Below are positions 35,107-49,610 of a stretch of 64,000 nt of DNA, piece after piece. A program made the position numbers and the translations under genes. Under the pieces are notes generated by a model. The model had not been told where the DNA came from and made no database searches. It saw only the letters and a list, made by a program, of their open reading frames with translations. Source of the stretch: Lepisosteus oculatus. Its lineage: Eukaryota; Chordata; Actinopteri; Semionotiformes; Lepisosteidae. The stretch is taken from assembly GCF_040954835.1 (NCBI RefSeq), contig NC_090697.1, positions 43,398,788 through 43,462,787 of the forward strand, in the 5' to 3' direction. The stretch's first letter is position 1. Every line of letters begins with the position of its first letter.

Positions 35107-38100
35107 AAACAAATTTGAGAAGTTTTTTGTTTGAATGCCATGTTTTCCAGCTAATTCAAATCCAACATAGTGCATCGCTTTCGGTAGATGACATACCACT
35201 TAATGGTCTGCCTTGTCCCTTCTCCAGCACTCCAAATTCAATTAAAGCGTGATGACCTTGGTCACCTGACCAATGTTTTCCTCCAATTGGTCAAGTGACA
35301 AAAGGCAGCAGATTATTCCCGATAACTTTCTGGGGAACAGTTGTTCAGATGAGATCCACCATTTTATCTGAATCATCCACTCTTTAACAATGACATTATG
35401 TATTCATCATTTAAAATGAGATAATTTTACTGGAATTACTTTATACCTAAATAAATTACTTTCAATGTATGAATGCCAAACCTCATTCCATATGTGTTCC
35501 TGTGTTTTGTTCAGTTGACCGATTTTAATTATGAAAAATGTGGAGTAGGTAAAAACAAATCTCTGGAAAATGACTCGATGTAAGCCACAGTGCACATGTA
35601 AAAGAGTGTTTTTGATATTTAATCCTTTCAAAAAATCCCAAAGCATCTTCTGAAGCTGATGATTGTTACAAAAATTTACTTTATGAGTGATGAGAGAATC
35701 AGAAACTTAAAATTTTATGGTCTGTCAGTTTTTAGTGCTGACTCGAGTGTTTTACCTTCAAAGGAGATTAATGTATATTTCTGAGTCTGGTCCTTAGGCT
35801 TTGTGAGATTTGGCTGCATGGTTTGAGATCTTCATTTTACTTGGATTATTGTTAAAAAACAGACAAACATTTTTATTTTTCAGACTGCTGCAGATGCACA
35901 TTTTTTAACAAATAATTATAATAACGATCTCAAATAAATGGTGTAAGTGTCTTGTATCATATATAGCAGGTAATCTCATGAGAGGTAATTCAGGTGTATT
36001 TCACTAAACATATAATCTACTGCAGTATTAGTCCAAGAGAAACAAAAGTTTGGAGTCAAATATATTTTGAAGAACAGCAGAAGCACTAATAATTATATGT
36101 CAGAAATTCATAATGTGTTCAGGAACACATGATAAGTCCACATTACATGTGTAAAGATAAAAAAATACTGTATATCTTGTCGAATGCTGGCAGCACAGAT
36201 CCATCGCAACAATGGTTTTGTTGTACATTCCTGAAAGTGTGTAAAATAATTGGTACTGTATACGTATTGTGACATGCCACATATTAAGCTATTTTTAGCG
36301 ATAGAAATTGTGAATTAAAAGAAATTGAAAGTTCCGTTAAAGTCCACAGCCATTAAAGCTGAGATATCAAAGTAATAAGCCTCCCCTTTAATGCAAATAT
36401 TAGCATTAAATAATGACCTGTCACTGTTAGACCATTGAGTCTCCAACTATTTGACTTCCTAAAACACACTGACATTTTTGAGGACTAGATTTTGAGGACA
36501 AGTGTCACAGATTTCCACAGTGACATAAACAGTACATGTGCTCATGGTAACAAGAAAGGTAAAATATTCATAATTTCAGTATTTGACTTTCTGTGTTCTA
36601 AACATATCAATATTATTATTATTATTTTTAGTGTAGTACTTGTTGTTGTTAACATTATTATCTGAAATTGTGTAGTCTAATTAATCGCTAATTAGGAAGG
36701 AGAAATAATGTAAATAATGATCTTTCTTGGGGTAACCCGACTGCCCATGAGGAGAACAACAACCCATCTATTAGGGCAGGCTGTCTGAACCCCCTCCTTT
36801 AATGTGGGGTGTGGAAAAGGATTGTGATTAAGCAGGAATATGAATGCGCATGCAGTGTGTTGGCGGTGGGTGAGATTAGGGTTTGACCTTCTCCTGAAGT
36901 TTTGCTTTAGTTCCCATGTACTGTATCGAAAACTGTGATGGAATGACTGGTTCCAGGTTCACATCGAACTTGAAAACTAATACTTTTTTACAAAACTAGA
37001 GAAAATGTCCATATTTTTCCTTAAAATGTCGCTCACTGTTTGATCTTAGGGAATTTTCAAAAGCTTATAATTTCAGTTATACAACATGCAAGAGGCACTT
37101 ACGGTAAGTAGAAACAACATACTGTATCGGTGCTTGTATCAGGGTGAAATGATTTAGAAATGCCAGATTTTATTCTTGTGCAAATAATCTTGACATTGAT
37201 TCTGACATCTTTATTCATGGAGAATTTTACATTTCAGAAAACATGCATAATACTCCCTTTTCTCTGAAAGCAGTCATTGGTGTGAATTTTGTTGATGCAG
37301 AGCACAGGCTAACAGTCATTCCACAAGCAAACTGCCAGGCACTACCCTTGAGATTTCCCATCTAAATTCAAACAGGGCTCTTTTTCCCTTAGCTGTCAGT
37401 TTCAGACAAATTCAGTCCATTGTTAGCCTGTACTAACACTAGGTGACCTCATGTGGTACTTAAATCTATTGATATTGAAATTTAAATTACAAGGTTAAAT
37501 CACAAGATATTTAAATGTCTTCACTTATTCAAGATTATGTAAAAAAATCTGTTCTTTGTGTAGAAATTCACAATAGGTAAAGAATTGATATTCGTCAGTG
37601 AAAGTAGATGGCTTATCAATTTAAGCTAGACTTTTGCATTTCATAAAAAAAATGTTTAGTCCTTCCTGTCTTAATTTATAACATACATTCTTTCTGTCCA
37701 AATGCAATGTAACATTTTGGCTATCTGAACTAAAATTAACAAAACTAAAACGTTCATGTCTGTACTTCCAGTCAATTCAGGATTCGAAAGAATAGAGACT
37801 TAATTACTATGTATTATCATCTTCATCCATGGAGTAAAATCTAAAAATGTCATATCACAGAATGTATCCATTACTAGTATTGGTTTGTTCAGATAAAACT
37901 GCTGTTGCTTGATCACCATACATCCCAGTGTAATCCTCAAGCAATACAAGGAAAATGAGGGAGCCACTTTGTCTTTTGATAGAGAACAGAAAAGAATAAG
38001 CCTCTCAGTCTGGATATTAGCAGATCTAGGAACAAACACCTCACACTGCTTGTCCATGTGTTTGATTATGTTGGTATCTTTGGAGCTCTATACATAAACA

Positions 38101-41100
38101 AAACCAAGAAGAGCTACAAAGCCATATGTAGCAGCATAACACACACTTGTTAAAACTGCAGGGGTGTTGTTTCTTCTTTAAGGCATCAAACACAATAGGG
38201 TTTTAATGAAAACAAATACATTGTTTTACTAAATATCCTGGGTATCTTCTTTATCTAGATAGTTTTTTTTAATTTTCTGCTAGTGTCCCTCTTGGCATGA
38301 GTACAGCATATTCAGTCTGCAGACTGCAGGAGTTGACAAATAAGGAGTCAATCCTCAAATTGGTGTCCATATGCTATGTCTAGATTTATTTTTTGTCTGT
38401 TGCCGTAACTAGGTTGTTGGCCATTTAGCATTGTAAAGGCACTCTGAACTTACATCAAGTATTTTATTGTTTCTACTGTAATGGATACAATTTATCAAAT
38501 TTTCTAGATTTTAATAGATGCATATTCTGTGTGATTACAAAATATGTTAATTATACCATATAAAAAAAAACCAATGCCTCTCCGGGATCTACATTCTACA
38601 GACCCAGGAATGCAGAATGCTGTCCTGTAACCTGAAACCCTAAACCCCTTGACAGGCCAATAATAGAGAGAAAACCTGCAATCCAAATGAAGAATATTAC
38701 CTACTGTACCACTTAATCTCCCTATCACAAAATAGATGCAATAGATGCCCAAATTCCAATGGGAATCTATCTCTATTCTAAGAATACTTCATCAGCTAGG
38801 AGAGAAGGTTTTTAGAAAACAGTTTTTACCATTTCAGGACTGAGTGCTACAATGTTTTGAACTCAGACTGTTGAACCAATATCCTCACTATGTTACAGTA
38901 TGAATACAATAATTTGGTCAAATTCAAATAACAAAGTAAGCTAATGAATAAGAAGGGATAATGTACTTAAAACATTGGCTTTAACTTGTCTGGCTGAGGA
39001 AACCACAACGCTCAGGGATCTGTGCTGTCATTTCCCGCCTTTCTTCATACGAACCACAAAGTCATTCTACCCAAAATGTTGTTCTCTGTTCTGCGTAAAC
39101 ACCATCACCATGTGTTCCAGCAGCCTTTTTAAATGTCTGTAAATGTGAATAAGCTTCTGTGAAAGGGTTACATTTGCCCTTGATGGCTTCTTTATGCTTA
39201 AAGATCTACTTAGCTCAGAACATGACTTTGGTTTTGATGTTTTTTCAGCATTGTTGAATCTAAAACTGAGCCAGGTCTCTGTTTAGTAGAGTTACCTCTT
39301 TCCTGGTAGTGCAGATCTCACTCTCTCAATTAGATTCACTCCCTACCCTTTTATTATTACACAGAAATGAAAAATATACACCAGCTCTTGCTCTCACATA
39401 TTATGATTTTAAAGAAAAATCTAAAATGAAAAAGCTTCAACAACAAAAACATGTTTCTTCTTTCCACTCTTCAGTGTGGCATTAGCTTACTTGCTCCTTT
39501 GGAGCTAAAACATCTCTCTACTCAAAATGATTCAACCATTACATTTTGCTGTTATCTCACAAATTAATATCTGTATTTTAAATAACATACTTTTATTTAT
39601 TCAGTGTGGAAGATACATCAGTAATTATAAAACCATAGTGTTAAATAATGGTGGAAATCAATTTTAGGATTAAAAAAAACATTGAAAATAATGATCAATA
39701 ATGTAACATACCCTACCCTACTAGAAACCAAATCTCACAAAGACAGTAAAATATACAGTCCAGGAGACTTGATTTTATGCATATACAGTAGCAGCAAACA
39801 CAAAAACAGATTCTGATAAGTCAGTCAACAACACTAACACTGGGTATGCTCTTTTTTAGAGCAATCAAAAGCTTAACTGCACCTGTGCATAAATGAGCAT
39901 TCCTTTAACCAATCACCTAATAATTAATCCCTTCTGTGGCTATTTCCGAGAAATATAGGGACCGTGTACTTCTAGCAACAGGTAATCTGCAAAACATCCC
40001 TTTCTACAGCTGTCCTGCCACAGATATGAAAGTATTAATAGAATGACATAAATGTAATAATAACTATACTTTACTGAAGATTAAGCAGTACATTGTGGGA
40101 CTGCAACACAAACCAGGATGGTACTCTTATTGACAGGTGCCAGCCAGAAGCATCTTTGTCTCTACCTGATGATGGCACCACAGAGCTTATTTTCTCTCCT
40201 CGACTCCCTTAATTGAAATAAGGCTATCTGACAAAAAGCCATTTGACTACGACCATTGCTGTCTGAGTCTCAGAACGCTTCACCAAGATGCCAGATTGGG
40301 AGTAAACAGCTGTCCAAAGTTGTCTCTCTGCACAATGAACCCTTGCGAGTACTCACCAAGTCATGATTTTGCTTGATCACTGGAATTAAAATGGTTGAAT
40401 GTTAATCAACACCACTGAATTCCCGCATTAAAGAGGTAGCAGCTGCTGCCAGGAGCAAATTGTTTGTCCCCACTCATCTGATTCAATTGAACCTAAGTCC
40501 AACTTTATGCATGAAGTGTAAAAAACCTAGTTAGTTCAGTGCAGTGCTAACAAAGAAATCCTTCAAGAAGTCTGTCTGTCAGAACTTTCTCATTCAGTAC
40601 CTCAGTCATTGAATTTAGGAGCAACGTCTCTAGAACCACTTTTTATGTATATAAAGTAGAGGATAAGAAATGTAAATGAAAATGAAATTATTTTCTTAAT
40701 TAAATGGCTCCACGTTTTGATAAATTGTTCCTATTTTCCTAAAACAGACTCTTGCTGGAAACTTAAAATTGGGATTTGAAATATGACGGATTTGGATACA
40801 TTTCTGTATTCTGGATTTCATTTTTTCAGGAAAGATTTACCTCTGCGTTGAGAGCAAAGGAAAGCAGCACATCACCATCATACTTCACATTTGTGACTTT
40901 AAGATAAAAAATGATGTAATGCCATTAGTGTGTGTTTTCAGGAACAAATTATTTTCCATTTGTTTTTGCTTTAACTTAATTCCCTACAGAATAATTATCA
41001 CATCAGTTGAGATGACTTCATTGAGGCACATTAGAGTCTAAGTAAACTTTGATTCCAAAGACTCCATTACACAGCTTGCTTTGTGACTATGATGTATCAA

Positions 41101-43401
41101 AGCAGTAATTTCCCCCCCGGTGCAGTTGTGTGAGTGTTTCCTTACTGAATCGCAGATATTGCAATGGCTCATTGAGCAGCTGAGCCAGAAAATCTCAAAC
41201 CTCAAAACTACGCAACTGGAATGTCAAAACAAATATAGATCTACCCAGTCAAAATAAACCAAGTTTTCCCAGGTTTTTGCTTACTTATATTAGCTGTTTG
41301 AGATGTATTTGCTAATGCTATACTGTTGTAAGTCGTCTTTGTAAGATGCAATTATTTTCAGTTCTTCATGACTGCACATTGCATATCAGAAAATTATATG
41401 AAATAAACACATAAGCAAATTTAACATTTTGCAGTCTAATAACGTTTCCATTCCTGTAGGATATTTTTTTTTCAAAGTCCACACGCAGTCAAAAGCTGAA
41501 TGTGTCATATGCTTGTTTTTGTCCTCATCATGGTATCATTAAAAGCAATTTTCTAAAAAGAACCAAGATTGATAAATATTGGTACTGTTAACATTCTATA
41601 TAGAAGAACAGAATTAACTATTTCCAATGCAAAATTATACAGGGTGTTCTGTAGTTAGTATACACAGATGTGCGTGTACACCTGTTAAATGGACAGAACT
41701 GAAATCATAACATTTTTTTACAAAAAGCATACCTTTAATGTGTTTATAGCTATACAAACACTTTAAACTTTATGACTTATCTTTGAAAATAAAAAGCTAA
41801 CATTTGAGTTAAATTAACATAATCTCTTTGCCATGTAGGAGCATTTCTTAATATTCTAGATTGGTAATATTTTAAATTATGACATTTGTACGTTTTTTAT
41901 GAATGGAAATGATTAAGTAGATATTAAGTGAATGACAAAATGTGACAATACTCAACCACTACTATAAATTAATTACGTTAGTAAAACAATAACTTGACTG
42001 TAAACTGAAACAAACAACTAATGGCTTATACCTAACTTAGGGTTAATTTGCAAAAGGATCCTGTAATTTTTGATTAACAATTGTCTTATCATCCATTTAT
42101 AATGTGGAATTTTGCAACCGCTTAACTAAAACTTTTTAAATAAATTAGTCAATAGACTGAATGGGGTGATCTGAAAATGGTTATGATTTTAGTAAAAGCT
42201 TAATATGACTGCTTTATTCAGAATTAATAAAGTATGAACCTGGTAAGGTTATGTTGTATGTTTCAAAAGAGTTTCAACCAACCAAACCATTCAGGACGTG
42301 CAGCTAAATTAGCTCAATGATGTATTTAAAACTAAGGGAAAACTGCACACATCAGCAGCCAGACTAAAAGTTTTTTTTTGTCTCTTCATTCACATCACGT
42401 GATAGACAGATTTTTCTAAACAATGGAATTGTACTTTCATCAGAGGTGAAATATCTTTCTACTGAAGGTAATGCTCTACTAAAATGTCCAGTTATATAGT
42501 AAAGTATTACAGGTTATGGAACAGATTTGGCTTTAAGTATACTGAGTATAAATTGCATATTTGGAACAATGTAATCTGTTCCCCATATGAAACTCTTTGA
42601 TTACCACTTGCAATATTATTCTGCTATTTTTTAGCTTAAGGGATTATATTTAAAAAGTTGTATTTTACATACAGTATCTGAAATGTGTCAAATGAAAATG
42701 CCACATGTGAGTACAATTCTTACATGAAGCACATTGATATTGTAATCCATCACATTCTGGGGTACAGTTAAAGGGACGAGTGATTTGTTTTAATAGAATG
42801 TTTTCAAAGTTTCTTACTCTCTGAAAATGCTTTAATTATCTGATTAAATGATCCCATGAACCATTGTGTTATTTCAGTTTGATTTATTATTACTTCTGGC
42901 TTCTTTCATAGTCTCCAGTGAAAATTAATTTACAACAATACATAAGAAAACATGTGGCTTTGAGAATTTACGCCAAGAAAACTTTGCAATTAGGAGCAGT
43001 CTTTCAAACAGGGCTGTTCAGACCTGGTCTGGGAAAGCTTGTGGGTGTATGTTTTCATTGTACTAAGCTCGTATTCAGAGCTAAACCAGTTGGTAAGAGT
43101 CTTACTTAGACAAAGTGAACATCTTCTCCAGGGTCAATATCTGCAATATCGGCTGCTCTAAACAGAATTTAAAAAGATGCATATACACCTCCAGAATCTG
43201 GAATTGATTTACTGTACATGCTTTAAAGGCACAGTTGTGATGTAATAAAGTGTTCATAATACCACAAGTAAGGATGACCAACCTGAAAACAAAAGGAATC
43301 GTTGAGTAATTGCATACGTAATTTAATCATGTTTGAGCAGGTAGCCACAGCAGTGAACATTAACTGCAAAGAAACAAGTAAGAAGTAAGTCATAAGCTAA
43401 G
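35107..43401. other. Long AT-rich stretch without recognised genes or repeats
   Basis: Over 8 kb with only short random-looking frames. Two sub-regions, about 40090-40500 and 40970-41190, are less AT-rich and show no repeat similarity I can see. They could be conserved non-coding sequence. Confidence 0.5.
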
Positions 43402-43952
43402 TGTCACGATCGTCATCCCTCCTCTAGAGGGCGCTCAGACCCTTTTTGTGTTTAGTTCATTATCATGTTCACCTGCCCCCTTGTTCAGTTCTTTATTTAA
43501 ACCCGGCGCTCTGGAACCTGGGGGCTGAGCATTGGAAGACGGACGCCTGGAGGCCCACCTAGCATCAAGTTGCCCCACGTCCGCAGCTTGAAGGCATAGG
43601 TTTCCGAATGGCGTCCGGACCAAGCTGAGTCCGGGGCTCTGAGCGCCTGGCCTTGTTACTCTATTTTTAACTCCTTGTTCCTGGTTCCATGTCTCCGTTA
43701 TTTGTTTTTATTATTGTCTTCATCTTGGATGGAGCTCCTGGCTTTGGATTATAGACTGCGCCCCGGTTTCCCTTTTGGACTTCCTTGGACTTGTTTGCCA
43801 GTGTTCCCCCTTGCACCTGGACTCCCTGTCGGCAACTCCCCCTGTTCATTATCCCTTCCATTCCTCTCCTTACCGTGCTTTTCCCGTAGCCCCTTTTCCA
43901 GTCACTTCCGTCTATACCGTCTGCACTGGGTCCTAAACTACGCTTCGTTACA
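43402..43952 (+). repeat. Solo LTR, GC-rich
   Basis: Begins TGTCACGATCG and ends TTCGTTACA, so TG...CA ends. It is flanked by CTAAG (43397-43401) and CCAAG (43953-43957), a 4-of-5 target duplication. A TATTTAA box lies near 43493. Base composition is clearly more GC-rich than the flanks. No internal retroelement sequence adjoins it. The 118-codon frame inside is spurious. Confidence 0.6.
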
Positions 43953-44659
43953 CCAAGCACCTCTGAAAACATGTCAGGGATTCAATCATGGTTACTCGCA
44001 GGATGAGAGCAACCACAGCACCACTCCCTAGACAGCAGCGAAATCCAGGTCTTATTCTGCAGGAGAATTGGTCATTGCTGAGGTTTCAAGGAGGTGATGT
44101 CACTGAGTGCCACTGAGCCCTGCTATGCAAAGACACAATATTTACTCTTGGCATGTATGTGAAAGTCTGTTTTGTCACAGAATCAAGGCAGGCTAAAGTG
44201 GAATAAAAGATTTAATGAATAACAGTGATATGTCTTTCCCCAGAAGACCATCATGCAGGATTGAATCATCTCCAGTATCTCCAGTATTTGTGAAAGAATA
44301 CACCAGCCATTGAAAGATTTCAACACATCCGAAGGTTTTCACATTGTGAATATGGCCAATTTGATTATATATTTTTTTGTCCATACATCAGATGAAATTT
44401 GTTCCAGAAATATCTCATATTATTTACATTCAATGAATAAAATTCAATAAATATCCTAGAATATTTAAATATATAGGTAGTGGAGAAACAAATCAAAATA
44501 TCTGGGTAAATGAGGGATACCAAATATAGTGAGAGCAAGGGCTACCACAAAAGTGTGTCTCGTGTGTTAGACAATAACATTCCAGCATGCTTAGGACCAT
44601 GTAAAAAATGCTGGACAAGGCTACCCAATAGGACATAACTATCGGTTTTCTATGCTAAG

Positions 44660-45560
44660 ACAGCTATAACTGAAGACACCAGTGACTTTGAAATATGGGT
44701 GATAACTGGAGCATATTTGGCAGCTTCATTAACAAAGACAGCTCAGTTTGCTAAAGTTTCATGAGCAATGGTGTCTAAGGTGATATCAACAAGGAAATCC
44801 ACTGGAAAAACATCAACAGCTAAGGACAAGAGAAGATGGAAGGATACACTTCAGGATCATGATACTATATCTGTGCATAAATTTGAAGGTCTTGGCAAAA
44901 CAGGCAAGCAACAGATCATATGACTGCAATTTTCGAGCTGTAGTGCGAGCAGCAAGTTTAAACAAAGATGTTCTGCTGAGAACTCAAAAGAGCAGGATAC
45001 TGTAGTTGGGTTTCAATGGACAAACCACTCCTCACACCTGGTAATGCAAGTTAGTGAATACAGTGGAACAGGGTGTACAGGCAATTGACTATTCAGTAGT
45101 GGAGAAATGTGATATGGTCACAATGCATAGATGAGTGCACATCTATGTGCACCAACCAAGCAAACTCTATGGCCCAGAGTACTTGATTCCAACAATGAGG
45201 AGTGGAGGTGGTTCTGTAATGTTGTGGAGAACATTTTTCTGACATGTTTTGATGCACTCATTACCTTAAAAAGCAAGGTCAATGTTAATCTCTACTGAAT
45301 GGAACTAAGCGATGATAATTTTTACTTGTGTTGTGGCTTTTCATTCCTGCTAAGAGGGATGTCTTTCAGTTTGACAATGCCTCCATCCACAGAGCATTTG
45401 TGGTTGCCCAGTGGTTTGATGAGTATGACACTGATATTATCCATATGTCATTGCCTTTCCACTCACCAGATCTGAGCTCAATCAAGTATTTATATTATGG
45501 GATATTCTGAGAGAGCTTTTTCCATCTGCATCAACCAGGCGTGCATTTTTATGCAGACAG
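44660..45560 (+). pseudogene. Tc1-like transposase remnant 3
   Basis: Stretches match Tc1 family transposase: TTTCATGAGCAATGGTGTCT with helix-turn-helix context near 44755, then FQFDNASIH near 45365 and SPDLSSIK near 45466, the DDE-domain part. The frame is broken. It is a different subfamily from remnants 1 and 2. Confidence 0.65.
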
Positions 45561-48500
45561 CAGCTGCAGTCATTCAACTGTGGTTTATTTTTTTTTCAGG
45601 CTACAGCAGTCTGAAAATCATTATGCAGATGAAGTAGAAAGATGCAATGGTAGTGGATTGACATGGTTACTTTTTACTTTCACAGTCTTGGCCTATCTAG
45701 CACGGAGCTTCTTTCCTGGTGTGTCTGGACTATTGTGCGGATTGTTGAAATAGAACTTCTCAATCTCTGGGATGCATGTTTCTCAATAGCCTGATAATCT
45801 TCATTTCTCAACTATATTGTTCTTTCATTATTTTGGAGTAATGTGTTTTAAATAGCCTTTTTATCTTTCTAATTCTTAATCATATTTAAATGCTTTTTAC
45901 ATTCATAAATTAAATAATATAAATGTATTAAAATGTAACTAATATTATGTATGTATCATGCTAAACGAACAACTGAGGTAAAATGCAGACCTTAGCATCC
46001 ATTGTATAAACACTGTAACAAATGTAGTGGGTAGGAAATAATCCAGCGTTATGGAAAATGTGCATCTTTTTATTCTCTGACACAGCTCTAATAATAAAGT
46101 AATAAATCAGGCTCAAACTTCACAAGACAAACATTTATTAAAAAAATGGATATTATCCAGGATTAAATCTCCCTACCACAACAGATGGATGCCCACAAGT
46201 GAATGGAAAACAATTTCCCTTTTCTAACAATCCATCACTCACTAATGTCATGATGTATCATTTTTTTTGCCTCAGGACCCCACGACATAGGAAATCAGAA
46301 TTTCCCAAAATAAATAAGACTGCAAGCTCTCTCACAATAATGCTCAGGGTACCTAGCCAGAATCTGGTCCCCAGGACTAAACAGGACAAGGATTTCTTGC
46401 ATGAATCAAGCTGTGGGGGAAAGGGAGCTTAATAGCATCACTTGGAAAAGCCAATCACAGACAATCATTATTTTTCATTATGGTTGTCCTAATGATTTAC
46501 TGATGAGTTAATTCAGAGTAAATCATAAAGAACAACCAGTGATCATCTGGGCCTTATCCTGTGTTTACTTACCTCTTAGCCCACAGACAGACAAACACCT
46601 CTGAACAATATCCTCTGCTGTAATATCAAATATCCTCTGCTGTAATATCAAATATCATAACCCCAGATGACATTAATCTCTGATACTATATGTACTATAA
46701 GAAAGTCTAGAAGCTTTTCAAATTAACATATTATCCAAAGTATAACTGGAAATAATATTCCCTTGAAATGACATAATTATCTAAATAAATGACGTTCCTT
46801 AGTTGGTGGGATTGATATGTATCTCACATCTTACAGGCACATAGTTAATGAAGGCAAAATACAAATGTTATGTACTATATTGTCAAAGTCGGGTAATATA
46901 CTGTAGTATACAGTATTTTATAGATTTTATACATCATTATCTTTCTTGTATTTGAAGTCATTTAAAATATTGCCTGTTAAAGCATAGTTCAACGCACGAT
47001 TTGACTGAGTGATTTAATAATTTAGAAATTCCGATGTGGACAATATAATTTCTAAATTATATTCTTTCACTTTTCTTCTGATGCCACTTAAAATCAGGTT
47101 CATTTAGGTTTGTTTATTGAACCATCTGCTATTGTTGTCCTTCTGTTTCTTCTGTGTCAGCCTATTTACTCTTTTTTGATTTCCTAAAGTTTATGAAACA
47201 TCTTCATCCAGTAGAAAAACTCTATTACATACTGTTCCTTAGGACTAGGTATAACAGCCTTTCTGTGCAACAAAAAGCCAAGATGTCCTAGCTCATGGGG
47301 ATGTGTTCTAAGACAGTGGGACAATTGCTAGAGCTGAGATTTCAAACTGCTTACCTTAAAAGTGTGTTAAGACTAGCTGTTAGCATCTCATCAAGCTATG
47401 ATTCCTTCCATGCTCTGTAGAGAGAATACCAATTGCTGTCTTCAAAACAGACATCCCAGAGCCCACCCCTCAATGCAGATGTAACAAAATCAGGAATTCC
47501 TTTATCCAACAATCAATAAAACTACTCAATAAATGTGTAAATAATAAAGTGTTGGTTTATGGACAAGTGCAATTAGTGGTTATGTGCAAAAAAGAAGGAA
47601 TAATGTGCAATTATAGGGGCTTAGGGTGATTGTGGATTCTGGTTACTGTGTGATTTTGGTAACCTGTGTGAATTCATGTAATGCTACTGTTTGTATGTTT
47701 TTGTAAGTCTCTGTGCGTAAAACATATCTGCTTGGATGCAAAACAAATTTCTGAAAAATCAGACAATAAAGTGTTATTGCATTGTATTGTAAAATGAATG
47801 TTAACAATGACAATTACTTGTGTAGCATGGTTACTGTACGAATAAAGGCAAAACATTTATCTACATTGAATTCCAACTTCAAATTCAGCTTCACGTTAAG
47901 ATCTTTCACAGGTTCAACACCTGCAATCTATGGTGCTTAGTAATGCTCTGCGTTTCAGATATTTCTGATCTACTTAATGATTCCAATGAACGATTAATTA
48001 CAATATGTTATGTTCACAGCCATTTTAATGAGAAGCTATACTTGAGATTGCATTTAGGAATGGAGCTCTATCTTGTCAGAAATGTAAAAGAACGAGAGGA
48101 AACAAGTAAAAAGTAAAAAGTAAAAAATAAAAATATTTGATATAATACCTTTATATTTAAAAAACTGATTAGCCAACAGGAACATTTCTTACATTCCCAA
48201 TCTACAGAGGCTTGAGGGTTTAAAACATGCTTAGGGTGGGAATTACAGTAGATAGTGCATGTCCTCATTCTTTAGCATGAACACATCAGCCTTAATTCTA
48301 AACATCTGATTTATTCAAGCCATAAGGGGAGCACTGCTTAATGTGTTGAAAGTATCATATTTTCTGTGTCTTTTCAAAATGTACCCATGCATATGAGTAA
48401 AAAGGAATGTTACAAGAGAACTAGATTGTTGACTGCCTTTATGAACTACATCAGTCTGGTATGCTGTTCAGTGTTTATTGTCTGATGTCATGTCTAACTC

Positions 48501-49257
48501 CTAGGCTTGAGAAAGGAAAAAAGAAAGTGTCTTTGGACTGAAGGAATTTGTTTTTAGGGATTTCACCCTATGGGACTTTAAACATGTGAAATGTTAAATT
48601 ATTTACATCTGCATCTTCAGATTTTTTCTGTGTGATTAGCTGCTTGTTGTCCAGTATTTACAGTATAGAACATACTATAGCAGTGGATTCAGTTTGTTTG
48701 TTGTTATGGCTTGCTGATAACAATTTCAGCCATTACAGTCTTGGTTATGTAAACCATATTAGGTGAAGCCTTTGAAGTATAAAGCACTCATCCGTATACC
48801 AACCTTAACATTTTATACTAGGTGAAATGTTAGTTTGAAATATCATTGTATCGGTGTACAGAATGGGTCTTGTACTACAAAGCTGCAATTCCAGGAATAG
48901 CTTAACTCTCTATCATAGCACCTTCCATGTGTTTTTTTACATTTAAATGCCTGTTTCAACAACTGCTCATAAGTGGAAATGACTTCTAAAGATATGCTAA
49001 ACATTAATTTTAGCACCACATACTGAATGGTTTGAACTCTGAATGTGTAAAAAGTGATGAACAGGCTGAACATAGTGTCGAGCAATTCCAGGGTCCTGGA
49101 TTGTATTTCAGCAAGGGATGTGATCAGGGTTTATTAATTAATTGACTTCTTATTGTTGGTGCTATTGTGTTTTATTAATGTTCAACACAAAATCCTCTTT
49201 TGTATGTAAACAGCACATGGACTTATACTTTACCTGCTCCATCCCATAGCTGATGTA
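45561..49257. other. AT-rich stretch, no gene seen
   Basis: No coding evidence. It holds a 25-bp direct duplication near 46607-46656 and a 14-bp perfect inverted repeat at 47017-47060. Confidence 0.45.
47017..47060. repeat. 14-bp perfect inverted repeat, 16-nt loop
   Basis: Arms ATAATTTAGAAATT (47017-47030) and AATTTCTAAATTAT (47047-47060). Confidence 0.85.
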
Positions 49258-49455
49258 ATCAATAATCATAATAATTTTTATTCCTCACACTTATATAGCA
49301 CTTTTTCGGGACACTCCACTCAAAGTGCTTTGCAGATAATAGGGACTCCCCTCCACCACCACTAATGTGTAGCCCCACTTGGATGATGCGACGGCAGCCA
49401 TAGTGCACCAGTACACTCACCACACACCAGCTATCAGTGGGGGAGGAGAACAAAG
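49258..49455 (-). mobile_element. 3' part of a 5S-type SINE, antisense
   Basis: Reverse complement of the 3' half of the element at 33978-34520: GGACACTCCACTCAAAGTGC, CTCCCCTCCACCACCA and the GATGATGCGACGGCAGCCAT region. Confidence 0.65.
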
Positions 49456-49486
49456 TGATTAAGCTAATTAAAAGATATGGATTATT

Positions 49487-49610
49487 AAGATAAGATAAGA
49501 TTACTTTTTTAGCATTAGGAATTCGTCTTTTTTGCATACCCCAGCTTGCTCTCCATGAGACGCACAGACAGGGAGAGAGAAGCTTGGGGTCAGAGCGCAG
49601 GATTAGCCAT
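49487..49610 (-). mobile_element. Truncated tRNA-derived SINE, antisense
   Basis: GATAAGATAAGATTACTTTT to GAGCGCAGGATTAGCCAT matches the tail side of the SINE at 17874-18153. The tRNA head is missing. It lies 31 bp after a 5S-type SINE fragment in the same orientation. Confidence 0.65.

Noticed and set aside
43675-44031. A 118-codon hydrophobic protein
   Set aside because: Lies within and across the end of the GC-rich solo LTR.
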